A stretch of 6,297 bases of DNA from Vitreoscilla sp. GTDB taxonomy: Bacteria; Pseudomonadota; Gammaproteobacteria; Burkholderiales; Burkholderiaceae. The DNA lies in assembly GCA_014378125.1 (NCBI GenBank), contig JACMOG010000585.1:1-6297 (forward strand). Direction: 5' to 3'. Positions within the stretch are counted from its first letter, which is position 1. The number at the start of each line of letters is the position of its first letter. Shown piece after piece: positions 1 to 6,297 of the stretch. Both the position numbers and the translations under genes were made by a program. The notes below the pieces were generated by a model. That model was not told the origin of the DNA, searched no databases, and was given only the letters and a program-made list of their open reading frames with translations.

Positions 1-1527
1 CTGCTTCGCCAGCGCCGGCAGCACCGGCTTGAGGTAGATGGTGAGCAGGCGAAACGCCTCGATGCAGGTGCTGCAGACGTCCTGCAGCGCGGCGTCGGGG
101 CGTTCCCTCTTGGCCAGGTCCCCGGGCTTGTGCTGGTCGACGTACTCGTTGACCTTGTCGGCCAGCGCCATGATGTCGCGCAGCGCCTTGCCGAACTCGC
201 GTTCCTCGTACAGTTCGACGATGGTGGCCTTCTGCGCGCGCAGCGTCTCCAGCAGCGCCGAGCCCTCCACGCCCAGGTCGCCCGACAGCGTGCCGCCGAA
301 GCGCTTGGCCAGGAAGCCCGCGGCGCGGCTGGCGATGTTGATGTACTTGCCCACCAGGTCGGAGTTGACGCGGGCGACGAAGTCGTCCGGGGTGAACTCG
401 ATGTCTTCCACGTGGGAGTTGAGCTTGGCCGCGATGTAGTAGCGCAGCCACTCGGGGTGCAGGCCCAGCTCGAGGTACTTCAGCGGCGAGATGCCGGTGC
501 CGCGGCTCTTGCTCATCTTGTCGCCGCCCAGCGTGATGAAGCCGTGCACGAAGATGTGGTCCGGCGTCTTGCGGCCCGAGAAGTGCAGCATCGCCGGCCA
601 GAACAGCGTGTGGAAGTACGTGATGTCCTTGCCGATGAAGTGCACCTGCTGCACGTCGGGGTCGGCGAAGAACGCGTCGTAGTCGAGACCCTTCTTGCCG
701 AAGTAGTTCTTCAGCGAGGCCAGGTAGCCGATGGGCGCGTCGAGCCAGACGTAGAAGTACTTGCCCGGCGCGTCGGGAATCTCGATGCCGAAGTAGGGCG
801 CGTCGCGGCTGATGTCCCAGTCGCCCAGGCCGCCGGCGCCGGTCTCCTCGTCCTTGACGAACCATTCCTTGATCTTGTTGAGCACCTCCGGCTGCAGGCG
901 GCCGGTGTCGGTGGTCCACTTCTGCAGGAAGTCGAGGCAGCGCGGATCGGACAGGCGGAAGAAGTAGTGCTCGCTGGTGCGCAGCACCGGCACGGCGCCG
1001 CTCAGCGCCGAGTACGGGTTCTTCAGCTCGGTGGGGCTGTAGCCGGCGCCGCAGTTCTCGCAGGCGCCGCCGTACTGATCCTTGGCGCCGCAGCGCGGGC
1101 ATTCGCCCTTGATGAAGCGGTCGGGCAGGAACATCGACTTCACCGGGTCGAAGAACTGCTCGATCGTCTTCACGTCGATCAGCTCGTTCTTGCGCAGCGC
1201 CAGGTAGATCTCCTTGGACAGCGCGTGGTTCTCCGGCGAGTCGGTGGAGCTCCAGTTGTCGAACGCGATGTGGAAGCCTTCGAGGTACTTCGCGCGGCCC
1301 GCCGCCACCTCGGCCACGAAGGCCTGCGGCGTCTTGCCCTGCTTGTCGGCGGCGATCATGATCGGCGCGCCGTGCGCGTCGTCGGCGCCCACGAAGTGCA
1401 CCTCGGCGCCGTTCATGCGCTGGAACCGCACCCAGATGTCGGCCTGGATGTACTCCATCATGTGCCCGATGTGGAAGGGCGCATTGGCGTAGGGCAGGGC
1501 GGTGGTGACGAAGAGTTTGCGGGTCAT
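1..1527 (-). CDS. metG: Methionyl-tRNA synthetase, class Ia (3' end outside window)
   Basis: Charges tRNA(Met) with methionine using ATP; cytoplasmic and essential for translation. The reading frame is open from ATG at 1527 to the window edge, giving 509 codons; E. coli MetG is about 677 residues, so roughly the last quarter is missing. Visible landmarks in order are the HIGH signature at residues 19-22 (after [10 protein letters not shown]), a zinc knuckle of the CX2C-X9-CX2C type with Cys143, Cys146, Cys156 and Cys159, the [11 protein letters not shown] methionine/ATP-site segment, FIGKDI, and the KMSKS loop at 337-341. The anticodon-binding helical domain follows, with NIASR at 397-401; Asn397 and Arg401 match E. 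coli Asn391 and Arg395 by motif. The C-terminal tRNA-binding/dimerisation domain, if present, lies beyond position 1. The start is fixed by the conserved N-terminus, although no good Shine-Dalgarno precedes it. It diverges from the exported-protein gene downstream. Confidence 0.97.
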   Translation of the reverse strand, partial: MTRKLFVTTALPYANAPFHIGHMMEYIQADIWVRFQRMNGAEVHFVGADDAHGAPIMIAADKQGKTPQAFVAEVAAGRAKYLEGFHIAFDNWSSTDSPENHALSKEIYLALRKNELIDVKTIEQFFDPVKSMFLPDRFIKGECPRCGAKDQYGGACENCGAGYSPTELKNPYSALSGAVPVLRTSEHYFFRLSDPRCLDFLQKWTTDTGRLQPEVLNKIKEWFVKDEETGAGGLGDWDISRDAPYFGIEIPDAPGKYFYVWLDAPIGYLASLKNYFGKKGLDYDAFFADPDVQQVHFIGKDITYFHTLFWPAMLHFSGRKTPDHIFVHGFITLGGDKMSKSRGTGISPLKYLELGLHPEWLRYYIAAKLNSHVEDIEFTPDDFVARVNSDLVGKYINIASRAAGFLAKRFGGTLSGDLGVEGSALLETLRAQKATIVELYEEREFGKALRDIMALADKVNEYVDQHKPGDLAKRERPDAALQDVCSTCIEAFRLLTIYLKPVLPALAKQ

Positions 1528-1572
1528 GGCGATTGGGTGGTCGGCCGTGCAGCGGACGCGGCGGAACCCTCG

Positions 1573-1578
1573 ATTCTA
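1573..1578 (-). promoter_or_regulatory. Possible -10 element for metG
   Basis: Read on the minus strand this is TAGAAT, five of six matches to TATAAT, about 45 bases upstream of the metG ATG, in an AT-richer patch of an otherwise GC-rich stretch. No convincing -35 box lies 16-18 bases further upstream (the matching hexamer is CCGCGC), so this is only a candidate. The predicted leader has no AGGAG-like sequence close to the ATG. Confidence 0.3.
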
Positions 1579-1778
1579 AAGGCGGTCGCGCGCCGGCGCG
1601 GGTTGTCCGGTTGTGGCGGGGATTTCCGTACAACCAAGGGCGGCCACATGCATCGCGCCGGTATTTGCCGTCTTGATGCGCCCGCCGCGCAATTTGGCGC
1701 CTGCGACGCCTGTCTCCAGGCTGAACTTGATGTGCGATGACGTAAAGTCGCTTGCTCATCCGTCAGCCGTTCTTTCGC

Positions 1779-1783
1779 AAGGA
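1779..1783 (+). promoter_or_regulatory. Ribosome binding site that decides the TTG start
   Basis: AAGGA lies six bases before the TTG at 1790. This is near-ideal spacing for a Shine-Dalgarno and supports the TTG over the upstream in-frame ATG codons at 1613 and 1730, neither of which yields a normal signal peptide position. Confidence 0.65.
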
Positions 1784-1789
1784 TTTCCT

Positions 1790-2887
1790 TTGAACCAGAT
1801 CCGGAAACTCGCACGCGTCTCGACCCTGCTGGCGGCTTGCGCCCTCGTCCTCGCGCCCATCGTCGGCCATGCCACCGACATCGCCCACGCGGACATCCCG
1901 TCGCCCATTCCGGACAACGAGTTGCGCATCGGTTCGCACGTGTTCAAGCTGCCCCCGGGCCAGTGGACGCTCGTGCAAGGCCAGACCTTCATGACGCCGG
2001 CCTCGGGCAACCGCGGGGACGCCGAAGCCTTCCGCGGCATGGTGGTGCTGGTGGACAAAGGCCAGTTCCGCGTGGCCATCGACCTCTCGCTGCCGGTGCA
2101 GGACGCGCCGGGCATTGCCAGCTGGGGCGACGACAGCTGCGCCGCCAACAACGGCGCCCTGCACGCCACCCGCATGACCAAGTTCAACGGCCAGCAATGC
2201 CTGGCCGTGTTCGGCCATCCCGACCTGCTTCGCAACCTGCAGCACACCAACCCGTACGCCGCGCGCTGGATGCTCGATCAGCACGTGGTCGGCCTGGGCA
2301 GCGCCATCGAGATCGTCTACACGAGCCGCCAGGACGCCACCTTCGGCCGGCTGCACGCGTTCTTCACGGCGCCGTACTTCGACAGCGACGAGGCGATGAC
2401 CCAGTGGGCGGCCGCGCTGGAGGATTCGCTCAAGCGCGAGTTCGCGAGCAAGGCGTTCTCGGCCACGCTGCCGGCGCTGCCGGTGCTGCCCGCGTCCATC
2501 CAGGCCAACGACTCGGCCTCGGGCATGGTGCGTCCCGGCGTGGCGATGTCCAATGAAGCCGCCTCGGCGGCGCGCGACGTGTGGATGGCCTGCCTGCGCA
2601 AGGAGGCTGCCCGCCTCGACGACCGCAAGACGGCCGCCAACGAGGTGGGCTCGGCGATCTACTTCAACTGTCGCGAGCAGGAACTCAAGGGCGTCACCGC
2701 CACGATCGCTCCGGCGCGCCTGGCCGTGATGTCCAGCTCCGAGATCAACGAGCTGTTCGAAGGCGCGCACCACCAGGTGGTGGACTCCGGCATCGCCACC
2801 AACATCGTGCTGGAGCACCGCGCGGGGCGCGCGCCGGATGCGAAGCCGGCCGACAAGGCGGACAAGACCAAGAACGCCAAGCGTTGA
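1790..2887 (+). CDS. Exported protein of unknown function
   Basis: I do not recognise a family. From the TTG at 1790 the product is 365 residues. It begins with a typical Sec signal peptide: basic NQIRKLAR at 2-9, a hydrophobic core at about 10-25, and likely cleavage after GHA at 28 or AHA at 34. The mature part has no membrane segment and no lipobox at the cleavage site, so it should be periplasmic or secreted. Four cysteines remain after cleavage (117, 137, 268, 294) and could form two disulfides, perhaps 117-137 and 268-294. A mixed alpha/beta-looking body (about 44-225) is followed by a Pro/Ala linker (about 226-240), a second segment (about 255-345) with two of the cysteines, and a charged Ala/Lys/Asp tail ending in KNAKR. 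A longer start at 1730 or 1613 is less likely. A stem-loop follows six bases after the stop, and a transporter gene lies downstream on the same strand. No catalytic motif is evident. Confidence 0.8.
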   Translation: MNQIRKLARVSTLLAACALVLAPIVGHATDIAHADIPSPIPDNELRIGSHVFKLPPGQWTLVQGQTFMTPASGNRGDAEAFRGMVVLVDKGQFRVAIDLSLPVQDAPGIASWGDDSCAANNGALHATRMTKFNGQQCLAVFGHPDLLRNLQHTNPYAARWMLDQHVVGLGSAIEIVYTSRQDATFGRLHAFFTAPYFDSDEAMTQWAAALEDSLKREFASKAFSATLPALPVLPASIQANDSASGMVRPGVAMSNEAASAARDVWMACLRKEAARLDDRKTAANEVGSAIYFNCREQELKGVTATIAPARLAVMSSSEINELFEGAHHQVVDSGIATNIVLEHRAGRAPDAKPADKADKTKNAKR

Positions 2888-2892
2888 GGCAA

Positions 2893-2924
2893 AGGGGTCC
2901 GGGCCCGTCCGGGGCCAGACCCCT
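2893..2924 (+). terminator. GC-rich stem-loop after the exported-protein gene
   Basis: AGGGGTC (2893-2899) pairs perfectly with GACCCCT (2918-2924). Inside it GGCCC (2902-2906) pairs with GGGCC (2912-2916), leaving a five-base loop and a small internal bulge, so about 12 base pairs in all. It begins six bases after the stop codon. No T-run follows, so it is not a classic intrinsic terminator. It could be a weak terminator, a 3'-end stabiliser, or a copy of a dispersed palindromic repeat. Confidence 0.5.
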
Positions 2925-2991
2925 GGCACGGCCCCGGCTTCCTCTTGGTGGTGAAATGCGAGGAATCCCTCATCTTTCGCCGCCCGCCTCG

Positions 2992-4383
2992 ATGTCCTCC
3001 GTTCCTGCCGCATCCGGCATCCCCGTTGCCGACGGCCTCACCGGACGCCAACACGCGCTGGCGCTGGCCGCGATCCTGCTGTCCGTGGCCATGGCCACGC
3101 TGGACACCGCGATCGCCAACACCGCGCTGCCCACCATCGCCGACAGCCTGCGCGTGAACGAGGCGCAGGTGATCTGGGTGGTCAACGCGTACCAGCTGGC
3201 CGTGATCGCCGTGCTGCTGCCGTTCGCCGCCTCGGGCGAGATCCTGGGGCACGGGCGCGTGTTCGCGGCCGGCACGATGCTGTTCACCGCGGCGTCGCTG
3301 GTGTGCGGCCTGGCCGATTCCCTCACCACGCTGGTGGCCGCGCGCATCCTGCAAGGCATCGGCGGCGCGGCCATCATGAGCGTCAACATCGCGCTGATCC
3401 GCTTCGTGTTCCCGGCGCGCAAGCTGGGCCGCGGCGTGGGGATGAACTCGATGGTGGTGGCGCTCGCGTTCACCGTGGGGCCGACCGTGGCCTCGGGCAT
3501 CCTGTCGGTGGCCTCGTGGCACTGGTTGTTCCTGATCAACGTGCCCATCGGCGTGGTGGCCGTGCTGTTCGCCAACCGCGCGCTGCCGCCCACCGAGCGC
3601 CAGGGCCACGGCTTCGACCGCGTGGCCGCGCTGCTGTGCGCGGGCCTGTTCGGCTGCGCGGTGCTGGGCTTCGAATCGCTGTCGCACGGCAGCGCGTGGG
3701 CGCCGGTGACCGCCGAATGGGTGGTGGCCGTCACCTGCGGCGCGCTGCTGTGGCGGCGCCAGGCGGCGCACCCGGCGCCGATGCTGGCGGTCGACCTGTT
3801 TCGCGCGCCCAGCTTCGCGCTGTCCGCGGCCACGTCCATCTGCGCGTTCGCCACGCAGGGGCTGGGCTTCGTGTCGCTGCCGTTCCTGCTTCAGACCACG
3901 CTGGGCCACAGCGCCGTCGCCACCGGCCTGCTGATGACGCCGTGGCCGGCGGTCGTCGCGGTGATGGCCCTCGTCGCGGGCCGGATGGCCGACCACTACC
4001 CGCCGGGGTTGCTGGGCGGCGTGGGCCTGGTGGCGCTGGGCTGCGGCATGGGCGCGCTGGCGCTGCTGCCCGCGGACGCGTCGACCGCCGACATCGTGTG
4101 GCGCACCGCGCTGTGCGGCGCGGGCTTCGGCTTCTTCCAGGCGCCCAACCTCAAGGCCTTGATGAGCAGCGTGCCGCCGCGGCGCAGGGGCGGCGCCAGC
4201 GGCGTGGTGGCCACCGCGCGCCGGCTGGGCCAGACGCTGGGCGCCGGGCTGGTGGCGCTGTGCTTCCACCTCGCGCCGACGCACGCGCCGCAGGCAGCGC
4301 TGTGGATCGGCTGCGCGTTCGCGCTGGCGGGCAGCGTCGCCAGCGTGTTGCGGCTGTTGCCCGCGGCGACGCGCACGGCCTGA
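2992..4383 (+). CDS. MFS drug/solute exporter, DHA2 (14-TM, EmrB/QacA-like) family
   Basis: Inner-membrane proton-driven exporter by family; the substrate cannot be told from sequence. The product is 463 residues from ATG 2992, with about 14 hydrophobic segments spread from residue 20 to 456, as in the DHA2 branch. Motifs seen are LDTAIANTALPTIA at 37-50 (family motif D1 in TM1), a degraded motif A around 81-89 (SGEILGHGR), RILQGIGGA at 118-126 (motif B, TM4), a motif C-like GPTVASG at 163-169 (TM5), and WHWLFLINVPIG at 176-187, the hallmark at TM6. An in-frame ATG at 2956 would add 12 residues and has a weak GGTGG four bases upstream, but the intervening codons (CGA, GGA, CCT, CAT, CTT) are unlike the rest of the gene, so 2992 is preferred. 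It is on the same strand as the exported-protein gene, 104 bases after it across a stem-loop. No EmrA-like adaptor or TetR/MarR regulator is adjacent. It converges on the HD-GYP gene. Confidence 0.9.
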   Translation: MSSVPAASGIPVADGLTGRQHALALAAILLSVAMATLDTAIANTALPTIADSLRVNEAQVIWVVNAYQLAVIAVLLPFAASGEILGHGRVFAAGTMLFTAASLVCGLADSLTTLVAARILQGIGGAAIMSVNIALIRFVFPARKLGRGVGMNSMVVALAFTVGPTVASGILSVASWHWLFLINVPIGVVAVLFANRALPPTERQGHGFDRVAALLCAGLFGCAVLGFESLSHGSAWAPVTAEWVVAVTCGALLWRRQAAHPAPMLAVDLFRAPSFALSAATSICAFATQGLGFVSLPFLLQTTLGHSAVATGLLMTPWPAVVAVMALVAGRMADHYPPGLLGGVGLVALGCGMGALALLPADASTADIVWRTALCGAGFGFFQAPNLKALMSSVPPRRRGGASGVVATARRLGQTLGAGLVALCFHLAPTHAPQAALWIGCAFALAGSVASVLRLLPAATRTA

Positions 4384-4408
4384 TCGCTGCATGCGCGTCA
4401 TCTGGGCA

Positions 4409-4443
4409 AGAGAGCGTCATCCTGACGAGAGAGCGTCATCCTG
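4409..4443. repeat. Tandem 16-base direct repeat, period 19
   Basis: AGAGAGCGTCATCCTG occurs exactly at 4409-4424 and again at 4428-4443, with three bases between copies. It lies just after the transporter stop codon, in the 91-base gap between convergent genes. The second copy overlaps the left arm of the hairpin at 4435-4462, so the first copy can also supply a pairing arm. This looks like a short dispersed repeat unit that has been partly duplicated. Confidence 0.75.
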
Positions 4444-4462
4444 CGACTGCGCGCAGGATGAC
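4435..4462. terminator. Perfect 11-bp hairpin between convergent genes
   Basis: GTCATCCTGCG (4435-4445) and CGCAGGATGAC (4452-4462) are exact inverted copies around the six-base loop ACTGCG. Being symmetric and placed 52 bases after the transporter stop and 13 bases after the stop of the opposing gene, it could stop transcription from both sides. There is no T-run on either strand, so it may instead be, or derive from, a REP-like palindromic element. Confidence 0.55.
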
Positions 4463-4474
4463 CGTCTTCGAGGG

Positions 4475-5461
4475 TCAGCTCACCGGATCTGGCGTGCGCG
4501 CGAACAGACGCTCGGCGCTGATGTGCACGCGCAGTCGATGCGGGTCCGCCGGGCCCGCGATGCCGCGGTCACGCCCGCTGGCCTCGAGCACCGGCGGCTC
4601 GGCCAGCGGCTCGCCGCGCCGGCCCAGCAGCACGGCGACCTCGGGCGCGTCGGTGTCGGCGGTGCGCCGCACGACCACGGCCACCTCGCCGCTGTGCAGG
4701 CGCACCAGGCTGCCCGGCGGGTGCGCGCCGAACTCCGTGATCAGCGCGAGCGCGAACGGGTTGCCGCGTTCCACCACCAGCAGGTCGCGCGCGGCGCGCG
4801 GCGGCGGCAGGCTGTCGCGGCCGCTGCGGCCGGCCAGCTTGGCGGTGTAGACGTCCACCGTGCGCAGCGCGTTGGCCATCTCGCCCACCTCGGTGACGCC
4901 GGCCGGATAGCCGCCGCCACCCGGGCGCTCGTGGTGGTGTTCCACGGCCTGCAGCCACTCGGCATCGGTGACGCCGCTGGCCTTGAGCATGGCCAGGCTG
5001 GTGGCCGGATGCACCTGCAACGCGTGGCGCTGCTTGGGGCTGGGCAGGCGGGCCAGGTTGGCCATGCGGTCCTGCAGGTCGAGCATGCCCAGGTTCATCG
5101 TGAACGCCGCCTTCACCAGCGTCAGGCAGCGCTCCTCGGGCCAGCCCAGCCGCGCCGCGATGAGCCAGGCCGCAGCGGCCGCGTGCAGGCTGCGCACGAC
5201 GCCGTAGGGCGCCTCGCCGGCGTGGTCGGGGCGCACCAGCAGGAAGATGGCCAGGTCCGGCGCGCTTTCGGTGAGCGTGGCCAGTTCGCGCGCCGCTCTC
5301 TCGAGCGCCGCCGGCGCGTCAGGCGCGGGCATGCGCGCGAGCACGCCCGCGAGGGTGCTCGCCAGTTCGTGCCACTGCGCGAGCAAGTGGCGGGTGCTCT
5401 CGGGAAACTGCGCGCCGGGTTCGGTGCGCGGCGGCATCCGTTCAAGCGGACCGAGCTGCAT
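4475..5461 (-). CDS. Degenerate HD-GYP domain protein
   Basis: Resembles cyclic-di-GMP phosphodiesterases of the HD-GYP class, but key catalytic residues are changed. The product is 328 residues, cytoplasmic, with no membrane segment or signal peptide. An N-terminal helical part (about 20-90) leads into the HD-GYP core at about 90-230. His93 sits where the first conserved His is expected. The usual LLHDIGKIGIP is replaced by [11 protein letters not shown] at 120-130, so the HD dyad is Met122-Asn123. His151-Pro152 is kept. [11 protein letters not shown] at 176-186 keeps both His, the Glu and GYP, but Gly181 replaces the usual Asp. Asp203 in TVDVYTAKL fits the last conserved Asp. A C-terminal part with [19 protein letters not shown] (248-266) is a tail I associate with betaproteobacterial HD-GYP proteins. 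GGAGAA five bases before ATG 5461 supports the start. It is probably inactive as a hydrolase, perhaps acting as a ligand-binding or partner-binding protein. It diverges from apbC. Confidence 0.85.
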   Translation of the reverse strand: MQLGPLERMPPRTEPGAQFPESTRHLLAQWHELASTLAGVLARMPAPDAPAALERAARELATLTESAPDLAIFLLVRPDHAGEAPYGVVRSLHAAAAAWLIAARLGWPEERCLTLVKAAFTMNLGMLDLQDRMANLARLPSPKQRHALQVHPATSLAMLKASGVTDAEWLQAVEHHHERPGGGGYPAGVTEVGEMANALRTVDVYTAKLAGRSGRDSLPPPRAARDLLVVERGNPFALALITEFGAHPPGSLVRLHSGEVAVVVRRTADTDAPEVAVLLGRRGEPLAEPPVLEASGRDRGIAGPADPHRLRVHISAERLFARTPDPVS

Positions 5462-5466
5462 TGGGC

Positions 5467-5472
5467 TTCTCC
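5467..5472 (-). promoter_or_regulatory. Ribosome binding site of the HD-GYP gene
   Basis: On the minus strand GGAGAA ends five bases before the ATG at 5461. This fixes the start; another ATG at 5474 on the same strand is in a different frame. Confidence 0.65.
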
Positions 5473-5506
5473 ATGAGACGGTTCATCGGCCGGGCAGTCC
5501 CCGTAC

Positions 5507-5536
5507 CCGACATTGCCAAGGTGGGCGCGGTAGACT
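5507..5536 (+). promoter_or_regulatory. Possible promoter of apbC
   Basis: CCGACA at 5507-5512 (four of six to TTGACA) and TAGACT at 5531-5536 (four of six to TATAAT) are 18 bases apart, about 115 bases before the apbC ATG. Both boxes are moderate matches, so this is a suggestion only. Confidence 0.25.
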
Positions 5537-5649
5537 TTCGCACATCCCGTGGCGCGCGACCTTGCGCACCCCCGATTCTGCGCCCGACCGGCGTTCGCCG
5601 CAGTCCCCGCGCCTCCTTTCCTTTTCCAGCGTCCTCGGACGCCGCCTCC

Positions 5650-6297
5650 ATGTCCGCCTCCGAAGCCGCGCTCACCGCAGCGCTTGCCACCGTCATCGAC
5701 CCGCATACCGGGCAACCGTATGCCATCCCGCGCCAGCTGAAGAACCTGCGCGTGGGGGCCGACGGCGCCGTGTCGTTCGGCATCGAACTGGGCTATCCGG
5801 CGCGCAGCCAGTTCGGCGTCGTGCGCGACGCGCTGGCGGCCGCGGCGAAGTCGGTCCAGGGTGTCTCCTCCGTGGCGGTCGAGGTGTCCAGCAAGGTCGT
5901 CGCGCACCAGGTGCAGCGCGGCGTGGCGCTGCTGCCGGGCGTGGCCAACGTGATCGCGGTGTCGTCCGGCAAGGGCGGCGTCGGCAAGAGCACCACGGCC
6001 GTCAACCTCGCGCTGGCGCTGTCGGCCGAGGGCGCGCGCGTGGGCCTGCTCGACGCGGACATCTACGGGCCCAGCCTGCCGCTGATGATGGGCATCCTCG
6101 ACGGCCGGCCCGAGTCGGAGGACGGCAAGACCATGAAGCCGCTCGAGAACCACGGCGTCAAGGTGATGTCCATCGGCTTCCTGGTCGACCCCGAGCAGGC
6201 GGTGGTGTGGCGCGGCCCGATGGCCACGCAGGCGCTCGACCAACTGCTGCGCCAGACCACTTGGGGGGAGCTCGACTACCTCGTGATCGACATGCCC
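5650..6297 (+). CDS. apbC: Iron-sulfur cluster carrier ATPase Mrp/ApbC (3' end outside window)
   Basis: Mrp/ApbC/Nbp35-family P-loop ATPase that binds and hands on iron-sulfur clusters to apoproteins in the cytoplasm. The frame is open from ATG 5650 to the window edge, 216 codons; family members are about 360 residues, so about 60 percent is visible. Residues about 5-80 form the MIP18/DUF59-type N-terminal domain ([10 protein letters not shown] at 15-24, then SVAVEVS). The deviant Walker [11 protein letters not shown] is at 106-115, with the extra Lys108 typical of the MinD/Mrp group. [11 protein letters not shown] at 134-144 carries the switch I Asp residues, and VWRGPM at 186-191 is a family signature. 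The window ends in DYLVIDMP, just where the Walker B/switch II DMPPGTGD motif begins; the cluster-binding CXXC lies beyond. In E. coli this gene (mrp) is divergent from and next to metG; here three genes lie between them. Confidence 0.95.
   Translation, partial: MSASEAALTAALATVIDPHTGQPYAIPRQLKNLRVGADGAVSFGIELGYPARSQFGVVRDALAAAAKSVQGVSSVAVEVSSKVVAHQVQRGVALLPGVANVIAVSSGKGGVGKSTTAVNLALALSAEGARVGLLDADIYGPSLPLMMGILDGRPESEDGKTMKPLENHGVKVMSIGFLVDPEQAVVWRGPMATQALDQLLRQTTWGELDYLVIDMP

Larger units (their letters stand above)
1528..1789. other. Divergent intergenic region, metG / exported protein
   Basis: About 260 bases between the metG start (minus) and the TTG start of the exported-protein gene (plus). 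The half near metG is very GC-rich and includes the 12-bp palindrome CGCGCCGGCGCG at 1589-1600. The half from about 1620 to 1789 is less GC-rich and should hold the promoter of the exported-protein gene, but I see only poor matches there, such as TAAAGT at 1743-1748 without a good -35 box. The plus frame is open through part of this region, with ATG codons at 1613 and 1730, but neither start would leave the signal peptide at the N-terminus. No RNA gene was recognised. Confidence 0.6.
5462..5649. other. Divergent intergenic region, HD-GYP / apbC
   Basis: 188 bases between divergent starts, so promoters for both genes should lie here. The part before apbC (about 5600-5649) is pyrimidine-rich and has no strong Shine-Dalgarno; the nearest purine patch, CGGAC at about 5635-5639, is weak. 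No hairpin or RNA gene was recognised. Confidence 0.6.

Noticed and set aside
1589..1600. 12-bp palindrome CGCGCCGGCGCG as an operator
   Set aside because: Such GC-only palindromes are expected by chance at this base composition, and nothing else supports regulator binding.
1601..1635. GGTTGT direct repeat (1601-1606, 1609-1614) with ACAACC at 1630-1635 as a hairpin or binding site
   Set aside because: A six-base stem with a 15-base loop is too weak to support without conservation data.
130..1740. Long plus-strand open frame (536 codons) opposite metG
   Set aside because: It is antisense to a fully conserved metG. Its composition (rich in Arg, Val, Ala, Leu, His, Gln with no motif) is what an antisense frame of GC-rich coding DNA gives.
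1763..3013. Long minus-strand open frame opposite the exported-protein gene
   Set aside because: Low-complexity Arg/Gly/His-rich translation, no ribosome site, and it runs through the stem-loop and into the transporter gene. The plus frame has a signal peptide and ribosome site.
2659..4401. Minus-strand open frame opposite the transporter gene
   Set aside because: Arg/Gln/His-rich shadow of the MFS gene. The plus frame carries clear membrane segments and family motifs.
3303..4850. Plus-strand open frame spanning the end of the transporter gene and the HD-GYP gene
   Set aside because: Arg/Gly/Ala-rich frame shift shadow that crosses two real convergent genes.
5513..5536. TTGCCA ... TAGACT as a promoter pair
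   Set aside because: The spacer is only 12 bases, too short for sigma-70. The CCGACA box with an 18-base spacer is the better, still weak, choice.
5122..6243. Minus-strand open frame across the HD-GYP start and apbC
   Set aside because: It is antisense to the conserved apbC P-loop region and out of frame with the HD-GYP gene.

Overview
The window is high-GC, densely coding bacterial DNA. Codon use, the gene set and the betaproteobacterial style of the HD-GYP protein suggest Burkholderiales, possibly Comamonadaceae or a relative; this is inferred from protein character, as no rRNA gene is present. There is no sign of phage, transposase, CRISPR, tRNA or plasmid functions.

Layout: (1) positions 1-1527, minus strand: metG, methionyl-tRNA synthetase, 509 residues visible, with the 3' end cut off by the window. 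(2) 1528-1789: intergenic, with a weak promoter candidate for metG. (3) 1790-2887, plus: an exported protein of unknown function that starts at TTG behind a good ribosome binding site. (4) 2893-2924: a GC-rich stem-loop. (5) 2992-4383, plus: a DHA2-type major facilitator exporter with about 14 membrane segments. (6) 4409-4462: a 16-base direct repeat plus a perfect 11-bp hairpin between convergent genes. (7) 4475-5461, minus: a degenerate HD-GYP protein that has lost the HD dyad. (8) 5462-5649: divergent intergenic region. (9) 5650-6297, plus: apbC/mrp, a P-loop iron-sulfur cluster carrier ATPase, with the 3' end cut off by the window.

The outer genes, metG and mrp, are a divergent adjacent pair in E. 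coli (mrp is named for its link to metG) and, from memory, in many proteobacteria. Here they keep that divergent orientation but are separated by about 4.1 kb holding three genes: an exported protein, an exporter and a signalling-type protein. The exported protein and the transporter share a strand, but a strong stem-loop lies between them, so co-transcription is uncertain. The HD-GYP gene faces the transporter and diverges from mrp. Nothing shows that the three inner genes work as one system. The most interesting points are the gene content between metG and mrp, the degenerate HD-GYP protein, and the unrecognised exported protein.
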